Shown here piece after piece: positions 36,556 through 50,229 of a DNA stretch of 64,000 nucleotides (its first letter is position 1; every line of letters starts with the position of its first letter). The translations under genes and the position numbers were made by a program. The notes under the pieces were generated by a model that saw only the letters and a list, made by a program, of their open reading frames with translations, searched no databases and was not told where the DNA came from. The DNA is from Amphiduros pacificus (taxonomy: Eukaryota > Annelida > Polychaeta > Phyllodocida > Hesionidae), in NCBI GenBank assembly GCA_949316495.1, contig OX439010.1, positions 13,989,309 to 14,053,308 on the forward strand, given 5' to 3'.

Positions 36556-36610
36556 CAACAAAATTTGTATAGCGCTGATACCAGACAGTGTCTGATCATC
36601 GCGCTTTACA
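36556..36610 (-). mobile_element. SINE tail fragment with a hairpin module
   Basis: 36570-36604 is a strong palindrome (AGCGC..TGAT..CAGACA-G-TGTCTG..ATCA..GCGCT). The complement matches the tail module of the SINE at 55770-55815 and a copy at 45090-45128. An AT-rich repeat-like stretch with aatgat words stands where the 3' tail should be. Confidence 0.6.
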
Positions 36611-37548
36611 AAATAATATCCCCGGAAAAAGATATGTCTTCTGATTTTGTGTTAACAGGCATTGATAAAAAGATCTGAAAAGGCAATATCATGTTTTGTT
36701 TTTGTACTAAACTTAGAATACAGTGAAATCACTATATTAACCAAGATGTGGGGTAATTATGGCTAAATATATCTTTGGCTAATTTCAGCCTATTGGCCAT
36801 GCTGTTATATACATTTATTCACATTGAATTCTCTATCAGTATCCTAATTTTGAAATTAACTTATATATCACAAAATACTTAATATTCGGTGATTCTACTG
36901 TATTGGAGATCTGATTTGTGATTTATATAACTGGGCAAACTAAGATATAATCAGAACAGATACGTTGCTGTTGGGTTTACCTGTGTTCACCTGACCTGAC
37001 TGTAGTCCATCTATTCATAAATAGCAAAAATAATCCATTTCACGGAAAAAACCGTCAGACACTGCTCATATTGCAAGTTACCAAATGAGTAATTAGTTTT
37101 ACATACATCAGTGTAATCAGCCAGTCACCTGGTGGATTAGTGTGGCATTCATATGCGCAGTTTTCAAGTTTAAATTTTGAAACAGGTCAATTGTATTCAA
37201 AGTTTAATAAAATACGAATAATACTTTAATATGATCGTTTAGTGGATTTGGCGGTTGTTGCTGAATAAAACCTAGAAAAAATAATCTAAAGCCAAGAGCA
37301 CATATCAAGAAACATAGTACATGTGCCATTCAGTTGACAAAAGATACATCTTGCAGGTTCATACCACTGACTACATGAAATATGGACTACATGAAATATT
37401 CTAAATATTCATCATATCATGAAATGGAGCAGAATTGGAAATATACTCAACTAAAACATTAAAGCATGTAATCATGTACAGTTCATGAATATAACATATA
37501 TTCAGTTCTAGTTATGAAATCATGTTAATCAATTCTTGACCTCTCCTA

Positions 37549-37550
<2 letters not shown>
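36611..37550. other. AT-rich spacer
   Basis: Nothing recognised. Confidence 0.5.

Positions 37551-37613
<63 letters not shown>
37551..37613. repeat. (AT)n microsatellite
   Basis: About 63 bp of pure alternating AT. Confidence 0.98.
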
Positions 37614-37616
<3 letters not shown>

Positions 37617-38760
37617 GCCAATGTCATGTCCAACAGCATGGCCATACTTCTCGTTAGCACAAATTTGCATTTCAATCTTTCGATCATTGATTTTCATTTT
37701 CTTTGTGATCAGGGCGGTTCTAACTTCTTCTATACACTATTGCAGCTCTTGTCAAGATGTGTCTACCTGTTTTATCCACAGAAATGTAGATCTGAGTGTC
37801 AGCCGCATAGATATGGCAACTCAGTCCACACTAATATTTTGTCACCAGCAAACATCAATTTTGCATTATTTAACTGAGAGGTTGAACAACTATATCTTGA
37901 TTAATTCATAGAGACACGAACAGTTTTTTGGCCGTTTATTCATGAACAATAGTAAACATAAGCCATACTAATTTGAAAACAATTCACATGTACTCAATTA
38001 CAACTGCAGTTCAAGTATAATCACGGTAAACGGTTTAAATCATCCTAATTGAACATACCATACTCTCAATATAGATTTAGCAGTATAACTTAGATCACAC
38101 TAATAAGCGTTTTTCTCCAAAGAAATTATCTGATATATAAATAGGATTTATTGGATAATATGACATTAAGGCAATGAAACCAGATCCTGACTCTGTCCCA
38201 TGTCTGAGTCGAATTTTACATTTATGAATATGGTAATATAATGTTTGAAAGACTGAATCTCCTGCTAGGAGCTTTACAATTCTGTGTATCAATTGTAATT
38301 CTTCTTCAATAACATTTTGGAGTATCATTTGTGAGAAACAGGTTTTTTCATTTTGATGGAAGGCAAGTGGAATTACAATAACTAGACTATTCACTGTCTT
38401 GTATGAGCTCTCAGCTAACTATTCAATATCTTATATAACCTCTCGGTTATGCATTTCTGAGTACCAGAAGCGATGCTCATTTCTTATTCAGACTTTATTG
38501 ATGGTGAAGATTTTGAGTGAATTCATTTTGACAAATGGGACACTGCTTAAGATTTACACAATAACCTTTGACCGAAACAAACTTGAGATATTTTTCACAG
38601 AGGAACATAAATTAAGCTGTTTTTCAATCCTCTCCTTTTATCAAATGGTGCTCTTGAGCCTGATGGCCACGCCTAAGACCAGGATAGGAGATATAATCGT
38701 TGTCTAAATGGTCACTTATATCATTAGTGAGACCCGGCATTGACCTTTTGTTCAAGAATT
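37614..38760. other. AT-rich spacer, possibly upstream of a gene
   Basis: Frames of about 100 codons on both strands (38095-38394 and 38399-38707) are AT-driven and unrecognised. The right end leads into the CpG-rich pocket at 38.78 kb. Confidence 0.45.
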
Positions 38761-38765
38761 CTTTG

Positions 38766-38812
38766 GACGGCAATAATAGCGCCGCTTCCGGGGACAGAGT
38801 TCACGTGATGTA
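38766..38812 (+). promoter_or_regulatory. Candidate CpG-type promoter or 5' leader
   Basis: This pocket is CpG-rich against an AT-rich background. It contains gccgcttccggggac at 38781-38795, whose complement has the ETS/GABP-type core CCGGAAGC, and the palindromic E-box TCACGTGA at 38801-38808 (USF/MITF type). Both motifs are common close to the start sites of animal genes with CpG promoters. An ATG directly followed by TAA (38808-38813) overlaps the candidate start codon downstream. Transcription itself cannot be seen from sequence. Confidence 0.35.
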
Positions 38813-38851
38813 ATGGCAGGCTCCGTCCAAATCTCGCAGAATGCTCCGCAG
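38813..38851 (+). CDS. Candidate first coding exon (13 codons, phase-0 donor)
   Basis: The ATG at 38813 has G at -3 and G at +4, a strong initiation context. Thirteen codons read MAGSVQISQNAPQ and end exactly at CAG, followed by the consensus donor GTAAGC (38852-38857). It lies just behind an ETS-like site and E-box. I do not recognise the protein. If real, it opens a plus-strand gene whose other exons would lie downstream; candidate phase-0 exons are at 44057, 46420 and 56845. Alternatives: a non-coding first exon, or coincidence. Confidence 0.3.
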
Positions 38852-38857
38852 GTAAGC

Positions 38858-39513
38858 TTAACAACGCGAGACAAGATCAAGTTATTACTTATAATTGGCA
38901 AATGCTTCAGCACCAATGACTTTATCAAGACCTTTTTTCAGATTCAGACGATGTGTTTGAGGAATCATTAATAATTTATTGTGCATCACAAATGTTGTTA
39001 GAGAAACAATCATTCTAATATTTTTCTCAGACTATAAGAACCCATCATTAGATGTCAGGAATAGTAGAAAATCGTCATTTTTATCACAGCCATCCCACTC
39101 AATATCTGTAGATGGCAGAAATACAAAGTAGATGGCAAAAATACAAAGCATTCTGAGATTATATCTGTTTATCACAAATTGAAGACAGTGTTTGATTTAC
39201 TTTACTGCGCATGCAGTAAGAGAACTCAGAAATGTAAATCATATCTAAGGTACATTATGCACCAATACTATGAAACATTCTGATTTAAGATATATTTAAG
39301 AGAGGTATCTTGGCATTTGTCTATTCCTGATGCTTACTTGTTTCCATTAGATTGATTTATATTCATACCAACTAAACGTAAAATGCAAAATTGGTATATT
39401 CTTTGTGACCTAATTATTATAATTGTCATATTGTAAGTTCCAGGGTAGAACCTAGAGGAATGAGCAGAAAACAGCCATAACAGTGCATCCGTTTGGGCCA
39501 TTCATCCTTCTGG
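38858..39513. other. AT-rich spacer
   Basis: No feature seen. Contains a short direct repeat of agatggca..aatacaaag near 39110-39150. Confidence 0.5.
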
Positions 39514-39528
39514 TTGTAAGATATATTA

Positions 39529-39835
39529 AAGACCATTTCAGCAGGGTTAAGGTTATATCACATCAGAAAGAAGGCTGTCTCCCGGACTCAATGCCCTTCT
39601 CTTTTCAAAGAGTGACTAGGGTCTTTCTTTTACATTATTACATAGATAGGATAACATGAACTACGGTATTTGATAACCAGCCATGCATGGAGTACTGGCT
39701 GGAATGGGAAACAACTCGTTAGCAGATATCCACCTTTCTCCATCATGCATTACGGCCGAGATACTTGTCCCAACTGCAGTTTGAACCCTGGACCTGGGAG
39801 TCAGACGTTTTACCAACTGACCCACGTCCCACCCC
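39529..39835 (-). mobile_element. tRNA-derived SINE with imperfect target duplication
   Basis: Minus-strand head GGTGGGACGTGGGTCAGTTG at its right end, A-box region at about 39807-39826, B-box-like GGTTCAAACTG at 39777-39787. The body runs left to a tail with GCTGAAATGGTCTTTAA. The flanks ttgtaagatatatta (39514-39528) and ttgtaatatatta (39836-39848) differ only by a 2-base gap and fit a target duplication. A 29-bp block of the body (39590-39618) recurs inverted and identical at 57364-57392. About 307 bp. Confidence 0.7.
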
Positions 39836-39848
39836 TTGTAATATATTA

Positions 39849-42149
39849 TCAGCATGCTAAACAAAAATGCCAAATGACCAAGGGCCTGAGTATTTACCTG
39901 TGTCTACCTCAGGCTTAATATTAACAGATCAGATGTGCTTATTATACTCCAACACTTGATATAGCTGGAAAAGGCCATCCAATGGTTAATCAAACGGTCA
40001 CCGAGACTTTGAAATTACAGTTCTGCAGCTCTGTTCCTCTCTCACTTCACACATCAGAACTCTAGAAAGCCTTCAGCGATTCTAACCATGTCTCAAAATG
40101 CTTTAAAGAATATGACCTGACATATGATCAAAACTACGGAGCGCTCCCGGTATGATCAGTGGTCCCGATGTTTGGTTGTTCGTTCCGTTCTTCTTCTGAT
40201 GCCGTTTCTTTATGATTTATATCTCGTTGTCGGGACTCTAAGAATGCCATCGCGGAGCGTCTTCACAAACACCTGCTGCATCACAGATTAATTTTCCTGT
40301 CTACAGAAGTATTTTTTAAATTCATAATCCCTTTTCTTACTCTAAGATATATTGGGCAAAACTTAGCAGCTTATTTCAGACTGCCATGAAAAGCGAGATG
40401 CTTGAATGCAATAGTACATTCACAGTTTTCCATACAAAGTACATTTTTTAATTGGTCCACAATTGGTAATATGATGCTCATAATTTGATGGCAGTATCAT
40501 ACTTACTTTAATCAATCTGTCTTTCTAATTTGCTTGACAAAATGCTTTGTTCCCAGTATATGATAAATATAAAAAAATAATATGGGCGTTTCAGAATAAC
40601 AACGAAACTACACGATAATTTGTTGATTGTTTTAAGATTCACAAGGTCAGACAAAAAAACCATTTATATACATAAATGAACATTGGCAGACGAATGATGG
40701 AAACAATTACCTAGCAAATCATTTAGACATTTATAAATTGAAACAAGGTCAACAGGGAATTATTGCTATCATTACCATCAGTAAGCCAGAGAACATAAGC
40801 TTATTGGTGATGCTGATGATCACATGGGACAGTCCGGGAGATCAATGCACTCTCTGATTATCACGTGACCTCTCTCGCCAAGCCTGCCATTATCACAACT
40901 CACCCCCTCCCTCAAGGGCAATTATCCCGCCTGAATAGCTTTTAATTTCTTTTAATTGTTTTTACAATCAAACAATCTCTTTTTGCAAATTATAATCTTG
41001 TCTATTTAAATATTTTTTCTGTCCTTAATGAACACAAGAGATAAGCCGAGATCGGTATAGTATGCTTCTAGCCAGACCTTGGCATTGGCATTAGACTTAG
41101 AAGGCCAGTAATTTGAAAGATCACTTAATGCTTGCATGCCGTTAATCAGGCAGAGTTAGTCATCACATACTTATGTAATATCTGACTTTTCTATCACATC
41201 ATCTTAACATAAATCAATCATGTAATGTTATATAAGGGGTAATCAATAAACAATGGCCTCAGAATAATCCCATATCTGTGAAGTATAATATCTTGATACA
41301 TCGCGGTGCTGTGAGTCATATGAACTCAAGCACGTACAAACCAGACAAGTGAATGTCAATGTGTGTGAAGCAAAGTAAACTAGATATGTCTATGCCAATG
41401 AGGTCTTGGGAAACTTGCCTGAATTCCGACACATTATATTGTTAAATGGTTAATCGTGAATAGTAATAATGGTAATGCTGTTATATCAACCATTGCGATA
41501 CATGGAGATATTTCTAAAAATAAATAGTGATAATAGTATTCTGTAATGGAAGTAGATTATCGGATATATCTATCATTTCCTCAACTCATTACTGCCACAA
41601 GCTTTGATATTTTTTCATCCATATCTCAAAACAACTGAGTAGTTACATATATGCAGTGCCTTAATGGAGGCGCCCTTTGCAGTGCCGATATTTCAGGATA
41701 GAGATAAAAGGGTCAGAAATACACGTGTCAATTGTTTAACCACCCTCTTCTCGTTTAAAAATGTGTAAATATCTCTGTTTATATTCAATCTTTTGAGTGG
41801 AATGTGATGACAAGGGATATTTGACGGTTATATATTTTGTCTTGAGAAACATTGTCATGTTGACACCTTGTTTTAGTTAAAATAGGTCACGTGATAGGGT
41901 TCTGGCCAATGAGATGAGCAGGTCATCTGCTTGACGGATGATGATGGTTTCTTGACAGGCCAGGAAGATTAACTTACAATAAAGCTTTTCATGTTGTTTG
42001 ACTTATAATGATAAATAATACATTCATGTACATGCATAAGTGAAAGGAAACGACGTACCGGAACATTGTGTCAAGAAACATGATTTAACTTGTGTTTGAA
42101 ACATCTTCCATGACAAGCTCCATTCCATGATCGCCTGTCGCCATCACCT
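39849..42149. other. AT-rich spacer
   Basis: No gene recognised. 40690-40960 mixes AT-rich homeodomain-like words (ttaattg, aatcatt) with a GC-richer core and could be a conserved element, but nothing in the sequence proves it. Confidence 0.45.
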
Positions 42150-42236
42150 AAATGAATGAATGAATGAATGAATGAATGAATGAATGAATGAGTGAATGAA
42201 TGGATGAATGAATGAATGAGTGAATGAATGAATGGA
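42150..42236. repeat. (AATG)n microsatellite, imperfect
   Basis: Tandem aatg with scattered agtg, gatg and aagaa variants on the right side. Confidence 0.96.
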
Positions 42237-42266
42237 AGAATAAAAAGAATACATAGATGAAGAAAC

Positions 42267-42269
42267 CAT

Positions 42270-42341
<72 letters not shown>
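42267..42341. repeat. (AATC)n microsatellite
   Basis: About 18 near-perfect copies of aatc, just 30 bp from the (AATG)n tract. The two differ by a single base in the unit. Confidence 0.97.
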
Positions 42342-43399
42342 GGTAGTTTTTTTAGCACCGTGACGCAATGACATTGAATGCCTCAAAGAGTAAATGACAT
42401 ATTTAAGTGTGATTTTAAAACGTGAATCTAAAATGGTCAGCTCAAAAAGTTAGACCAACAAAAGCGAGACTAAAAGGGGGTTAAAGCAGAATTAAAACCA
42501 TAATGTAAAAGAGGAAAAAACTAAAATATTCAAGGGAACGTGAATACATCCTATATATCAGATAAGGTGCTTATAAATGTCAGTTTGACCATTCATGGTT
42601 CGATAAATACAGCATTTTATGCATTACTATGAAAAAAATAAAATATTATTCTACTCATAAAATGCAAAAACTTATTGAAAGCAGCATCTTTCTGATTTCA
42701 ATCAATGCCAAATTATTGTAATTAATGAGTATTACATCTTGCGTCAAATAACTAAATTATATCCCTGAGATATACCTTAGGTTATATAAGGAACTGCAAA
42801 TTAGTGTATGTGATTTTGATAGATGAGTAGATCCTCTCGTCAATTCGCCTGCAATAGCGTGTATGCCTGTGATAATTGCACTTTCACGTTGCGTTTTCTC
42901 GGATTACAGATTTGAAATGCAAATCATAAAGTATTGTGAGTTTGTCATCGTGTGACTGTCTTAGCGTCTACGCATCTTCCGGAACCGGAAATACGATGGT
43001 GCCGAATATCTAAATATATAGCGTGGGTTACTCAAGTCATATGATTGCGTTCACGTTGTTATCAATCTCTTCGTTTGAAATAGTGCATACAACATTTACA
43101 AAATTCGTGATAAGACCATTTGTCTGCCATGTGTTTTTGAATTGAGTCCACATTTTATTCAAATTTATTTTTCATTTCTGACTTGTACTTATTTCCTGTT
43201 TATTCAGCGCAATAGACTTTTCTTTGAATCCCAATATCTGCAATATATAACACCCACATAGTATTAGTTATATTTTAACACTGCCTACGTGTTCATGAAT
43301 CATATACATGTATACCAGATGAATGATGTCAGAGGGACTACTGTTTTATCTTGTGACTGATGGAAATATCTGATGATTGGTTTCCAACACGAAACCTCA
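42342..43399. other. AT-rich spacer containing a CpG/ETS pocket
   Basis: AT-rich throughout except the motif cluster at 42960-42998, listed separately. Confidence 0.45.
42960..42998. promoter_or_regulatory. Small CpG-rich cluster with paired ETS-like sites
   Basis: cttccggaaccggaaatacg contains CCGGAA cores side by side in both orientations, preceded by gcgtctacgc. It is the second ETS-like CpG pocket in the window, about 4 kb from the first. No exon can be linked to it. Weak evidence. Confidence 0.25.
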
Positions 43400-43609
43400 T
43401 TAGGGGCGATCCATTTGATTTTTGTGGGGTGGGGTGGGAGATTTTGGAAAAAAAAATTATTCACCCACCCCATCCCAGAAAAAAAATTTATTCACCCACC
43501 CCACACCAGAAAAAAAAATTATTCATCCACCCTACCAAAGAATCAAAAATTATTCATCCAGTACTGCTGTCCCACCCCACCCCACAAAAATCAAATGGAT
43601 CGCCCCTTA
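43400..43609. mobile_element. PIF/Harbinger-like MITE with TTA target duplication
   Basis: Perfect 37-bp terminal inverted repeats starting GGGGCGATCCATTTGATTTT lie at 43403-43439 and 43570-43606, and TTA stands immediately outside both (43400-43402 and 43607-43609). A 3-bp TWA duplication and G-rich ends are typical of PIF/Harbinger elements. The 130-bp interior consists of a 30-bp tandem repeat (a-run, attattcacccaccccacac) and codes for nothing. Perfect arms imply recent activity. Confidence 0.8.
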
Positions 43610-43670
43610 GATGGTTTATATTTTGTAGTTTTGTCCTGCCCCGCCCAGTAATTAATGACGGATTGTTAAC

Positions 43671-43772
43671 AAGAAAAAAAAATTTATTCACCCACCCCAC
43701 ACCAGAAAAAAAAATTATTCACCCACCCCACACCAGAAAAAAAAATTATTCATCCACCCTACCAAAGAAAAA
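43671..43772. repeat. Second block of the MITE interior repeat, without terminal repeats
   Basis: Three units of the same 30-31-bp repeat (a-run, ttattcacccaccccacacc, ag) as inside the MITE, in the same orientation, 60 bp beyond its right end. The last unit ends with the same variant (catccaccctaccaaag) as the MITE interior, so this is a copied block rather than independent growth. The frame over 43360-43878 is not a gene. Confidence 0.85.
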
Positions 43773-44056
43773 AAAGCCAGGCAAATTAACAGACGGGAAC
43801 CATATATTCCCAACAAATATTACTGCATCCAGGTTGACAGTCATCCTATTAAATTCGATGTATCTAATTACAGTATGAATTTGATTTACACGTCAAGATG
43901 CTTCTCAACTTTCGTTTTGGCTAATGGTGATTTATTAGTAACTTTGATAACATACATTGGAGACCTAAATGTGATGATGATACGAAGTTTGATCTCACTT
44001 ACATTGTAAAATGTGTGATGATCACAGACATATTATGTTTGGTTTCCTGTCTCCAG

Positions 44057-44083
44057 ACTAGTTATCAAGATCTATCAACAACA
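44057..44083 (+). CDS. Candidate 27-nt phase-0 microexon
   Basis: A long pyrimidine tract ending gtttcctgtctccag precedes nine codons (TSYQDLSTT), then GTAAAC. The acceptor is excellent, the donor moderate. Length is a multiple of three and phase 0 matches the candidate first exon at 38813. It shares its first codon, length and donor hexamer with the candidate at 46420. Such short segments occur by chance too, so the call depends on transcript evidence. Confidence 0.2.
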
Positions 44084-45054
44084 GTAAACGAAGATTCTCC
44101 TCAAGCGGATCTCAGGCGAGGTGATACTGAGGTGAACGTGTAGACTTGTATATGTGTTACGTGGGTGAGTCTGATCGTCATAATTTGGTCTCTGTTGGTC
44201 AGAGGTATGTTCCTGGCAAGATACCAAGCACACAGCAGGGTGTGGACACCACCCACAAACATGTTGACAGTGGCTGATGTCACTAGATGCTATTTATACG
44301 ATGCCCACCAGGCAAACATTGATACCACAGTGATTAGAGAGTTAATGTATCATGAAGATAACATATACATCAATGGTATCTGCCTTAATAAGAAATGCTA
44401 CGAGGGACATGGATTGCAGTTTCAGCACAAACAAGATATCTGTATAATGGTAATGATATACATTGCCCTTTGCTTATCTTTATTGAACATTCATTACTTG
44501 TTTTTTCTCTCATTGATTTTTTTTCAGTCAACAATTTCAATTCTTACAGTTCAATGGATGTCGGTTATTTACAAACAAGTTATCTCAAATCATCTGAGCA
44601 AGATTTGAAGACGTTTTTCCCCCGCAAAGTTTCCGTTTTAATGTACAAATATGTTATACAGTGATATTTTAAATCATCGACACAATTAAGGTAAAGACAA
44701 ATCACATGTTTTCAAAATCAAATAGATCTATTCCAAGCCATTAAGGAATTGATTACATAGACCTGTTTACAAGCGTATACTGATGACTGCTCACATTGAG
44801 ACACTGTTTACTAACGTATGCAGATATGGGGATGTGACTTCCATGCCAGATGTCACACACCAGACAACAATATCGCCCAGGCAGCTTGGCGCTACTACTA
44901 TTAGTTTATATGCACGCATTGCACAACAAACTGATAATTACATCTTACTTTTTAAGTCTATCGTCTACTGATATAAAATATAAAATACATCTATAATTGA
45001 GATTTGGAGGTGGAATATTTTGTTTTTCCCCTTTTTGTGAAGTCTTAAAGTAAT
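44084..45054. other. Spacer with the longest non-repetitive reading frame
   Basis: A 147-codon plus-strand frame (44165-44608) is the longest one outside repeats, but a frame of this length is expected about once by chance in a window of this size. Its product has a hydrophobic start and end and no known domain. A good splice acceptor (ctcattgattttttttcag) ends at 44525 inside it, so part of the frame would be intron if that site is used. Confidence 0.4.
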
Positions 45055-45131
45055 GATAATAATAATAATAATAATGATAATAAATTCTATATGGCGCTAA
45101 TAACAGATTCAGTCTGTCCATAGCGCTGTAA
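45055..45131 (-). mobile_element. SINE tail fragment ending in (TTA)n
   Basis: Read on the minus strand: CAGCGCTATGGACAGACTGA, then ATTAGCGCCATATAG and a (TTA/TCA) microsatellite. It matches the tail modules at 36556-36610 and near 55770. No head is present, so it is a 5'-truncated copy. Confidence 0.6.
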
Positions 45132-45878
45132 GTATGATAAATAATTTGTTATTGACATAGGATAAACCTCCACTCCCAAAGAGAGGACCTTGAGAAAAAG
45201 ACTTTAAAGGTGTCCTTCTGTGTGTGCAGGTCACGAACTCATATATGTATGTAAAGGAATTCCGTTAAAAAGGGGGTTGCTGTATGAATTTATGAACTTG
45301 GAATGGACATTTAGGTATTGACAGATGGGAAGAGAGGAATAGAAAATACTTTCTTTATGCTATGAGGTTCCAGTCGTCCTAACATTTTACAACGATTCAT
45401 ATCCCAATACTTTTATTTTTCCAAATAACTTTATATATTAAAACAGTTTATAAATGAGAGTACCTTCAATTATAATGTGCTCGACATAAGTTTTCTCACT
45501 GAAGTATTTCAGCCATATATTTCACCACTTTACCACATGCCCTTCTCTGAATCATTTGTGGTCCATCCCCTCAGGTCGAGTTTTACCTTAGTGAGATCCA
45601 CATTTCATCTTTTTGTTAAATGACACACATACCTAGGTTAAAATCATTTGATCATTTGTGTCTCTTCTGGTTCTGTCTTTTACAAAGTGGCATTTGAACA
45701 TTACAAAGAGGTACTCAAAAGAAAGGCTTTTAACAGACGTATTTATATATTTGCGCAAAGGTATTTATATAGTACCCTTGCAATGCATTTCCCCCTAACT
45801 GTTTCCTATCATTATGTCATGAATATTCCTGCTTTGTTTATCGTGATGTGGGAAGCGCAATTGTTTTTCAAATATCCG

Positions 45879-45912
<34 letters not shown>

Positions 45913-46419
45913 TGTTCTTGCAAAAAGTATATAATTTTACAAAATATTTCAATCAAAATACATTTTCGTACATTATTTCAATGATTTTAGAAGATACAAT
46001 CAGTTGCGGAATTTTAATCGCAAGAATATTTCCATAATTATGTTTCATTTGGTGATTACCACCAAGATTCTGGAATGAGAAAGATTATAAAATCCCAGAT
46101 GGTAGTATCTCGGATCTCATGGAAACTACATTGTTATATCTTATCAATTATTATACATCTATTCTATTTCCCAAGAGAACTTTTAATTACACTAATTCCG
46201 AAGCCTGTGACATGTTTCAGAAGCCATTCCATTGAGTGGGGATCTCCTGGTGATGGGAAAAGCACCGAGACAGTAAAGAAGGATCCATCTTGCTTACACA
46301 ACTGGGCATATCTTAATAAATAACATACAGAAAATATATGTTTTTCATAACATAAATATATATTAATTGTCTGAAAATACGATGATTAGATCTTGCTCTG
46401 TTTTTCCTTTTCCACACAG
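45132..46419. other. AT-rich spacer with one short (AT)n run
   Basis: (AT)n at 45884-45911. Frames of 129 and 82 codons (45648-46037 and 46075-46323) are AT-driven. The second ends in a short hydrophilic stretch after an acceptor-like tttcag at 46220, not convincing by itself. Confidence 0.45.
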
Positions 46420-46446
46420 ACTCGACAATACAATCTTCAACAGGAG
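46420..46446 (+). CDS. Candidate 27-nt phase-0 microexon
   Basis: The tract tctgtttttccttttccacacag is a textbook acceptor. Nine codons follow (TRQYNLQQE), ending GAG before GTAAAC. The frame is open and phase 0 on both sides, matching the candidates at 38813, 44057 and 56845. The two 27-nt candidates could be alternatives or consecutive. No protein family is recognised. Confidence 0.25.
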
Positions 46447-46631
46447 GTAAACAGCATCAATTTACATGTTCATAAAATCAATTTATTTTAGTTTTCAAAT
46501 TTTGAGACTGTAAAAAGTATCATTCAAAAAACACTTCCCGAGATTTTTCCCGAGATTAAGTTATCCATTTTCCCGAGATTAAGTTATCCATTTGAACGTC
46601 ACCTGTCATTGATGAAAATCATTTGATAGAA

Positions 46632-46812
46632 AATATGCATTCACGAACTTACCTGAAAATATGCATTCACAAACTTACCTGAAGAAATGCATTCACGAAC
46701 TTACCTGAAAATATGCATTCACAAACTTACCTGAAGAAATGCATTCACGAACTTACCTGAAAATATGCATTCACGATTTACCTGTAGATATGCATTCACA
46801 AACTTACCTGAC
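46632..46812. repeat. 26-bp minisatellite with minus-strand splice-donor words, 7 copies
   Basis: The unit is cattcacgaacttacctgaa plus aatatg. The complement of each typical unit contains TTTCAGGTAAGTTC, a perfect match to the 5' splice-site consensus CAG/GTAAGT. Alternating units carry gaagaaatg and gaaaatatg. Just to the left, ttttcccgagattaagttat is duplicated (46545-46595). Confidence 0.94.
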
Positions 46813-47049
46813 ACATTTGATTAAACCCATTCTACACCATTTTCATTTTCTAGATTGCATTCCCAAACTCAAAAATATGTCATTATCTTTTTTATGAATT
46901 CTGTGATGCAATGCTATGCACCAATATACCCATAATCGGATCTTATTTCAAACTGTTGTTGATTATATCCAGTTCTGAATATGACACGATGTTAATGAAA
47001 ACACCTCAGAGTGATGCCTATGATATCTACATGTATATGATAAATATCT
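46813..47049. other. Short AT-rich spacer
   Basis: Nothing recognised. Confidence 0.5.
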
Positions 47050-47213
<164 letters not shown>

Positions 47214-47630
47214 GAAGCTGGTACAGATATGAGGTACTGGAAGTATCTTTGTCAGACCTCATAATGGAATACCATCTCATACCTTAATGTGTGTAACAGA
47301 AGAGTGCCATCTGGTGTTAATAATGAATTTATTTTACATACCCCACAAATCTAACGTTCATATCAATGGCGCTAATGCCATTATCCACCACCAGGGCACT
47401 TATTACTAACTGTGACACTAGATGGCAGTGATTTATATAGTTATGGCCTGGTTGTATAAATATGCTTCTCAGACATGTTTGTTCAAAAAGGCCTTGTACA
47501 GGTTACTTATGTAACTGTGACTAAGCAGCTGCACTATGAAGAGTGGGGTATTTTATATGCCTCACAGTACGTCAATGCCCCACAAGACAGGTCTGAGATT
47601 GGTAAAAACCCCATATCTGATACAATCTCT

Positions 47631-50229
<2,599 letters not shown>

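Noticed and set aside
43360-43878. 172-codon frame
   Set aside because: Runs through the MITE and its copied interior; composition is A-run/Pro-His low complexity.
44165-44608. 147-codon frame as a gene
   Set aside because: Longest non-repetitive frame, but about one of this length is expected by chance; it also contains a strong splice acceptor and no known domain.
46075-46323. GDGKST as a P-loop
   Set aside because: An isolated six-residue match in a short frame with no strand-loop-helix context.
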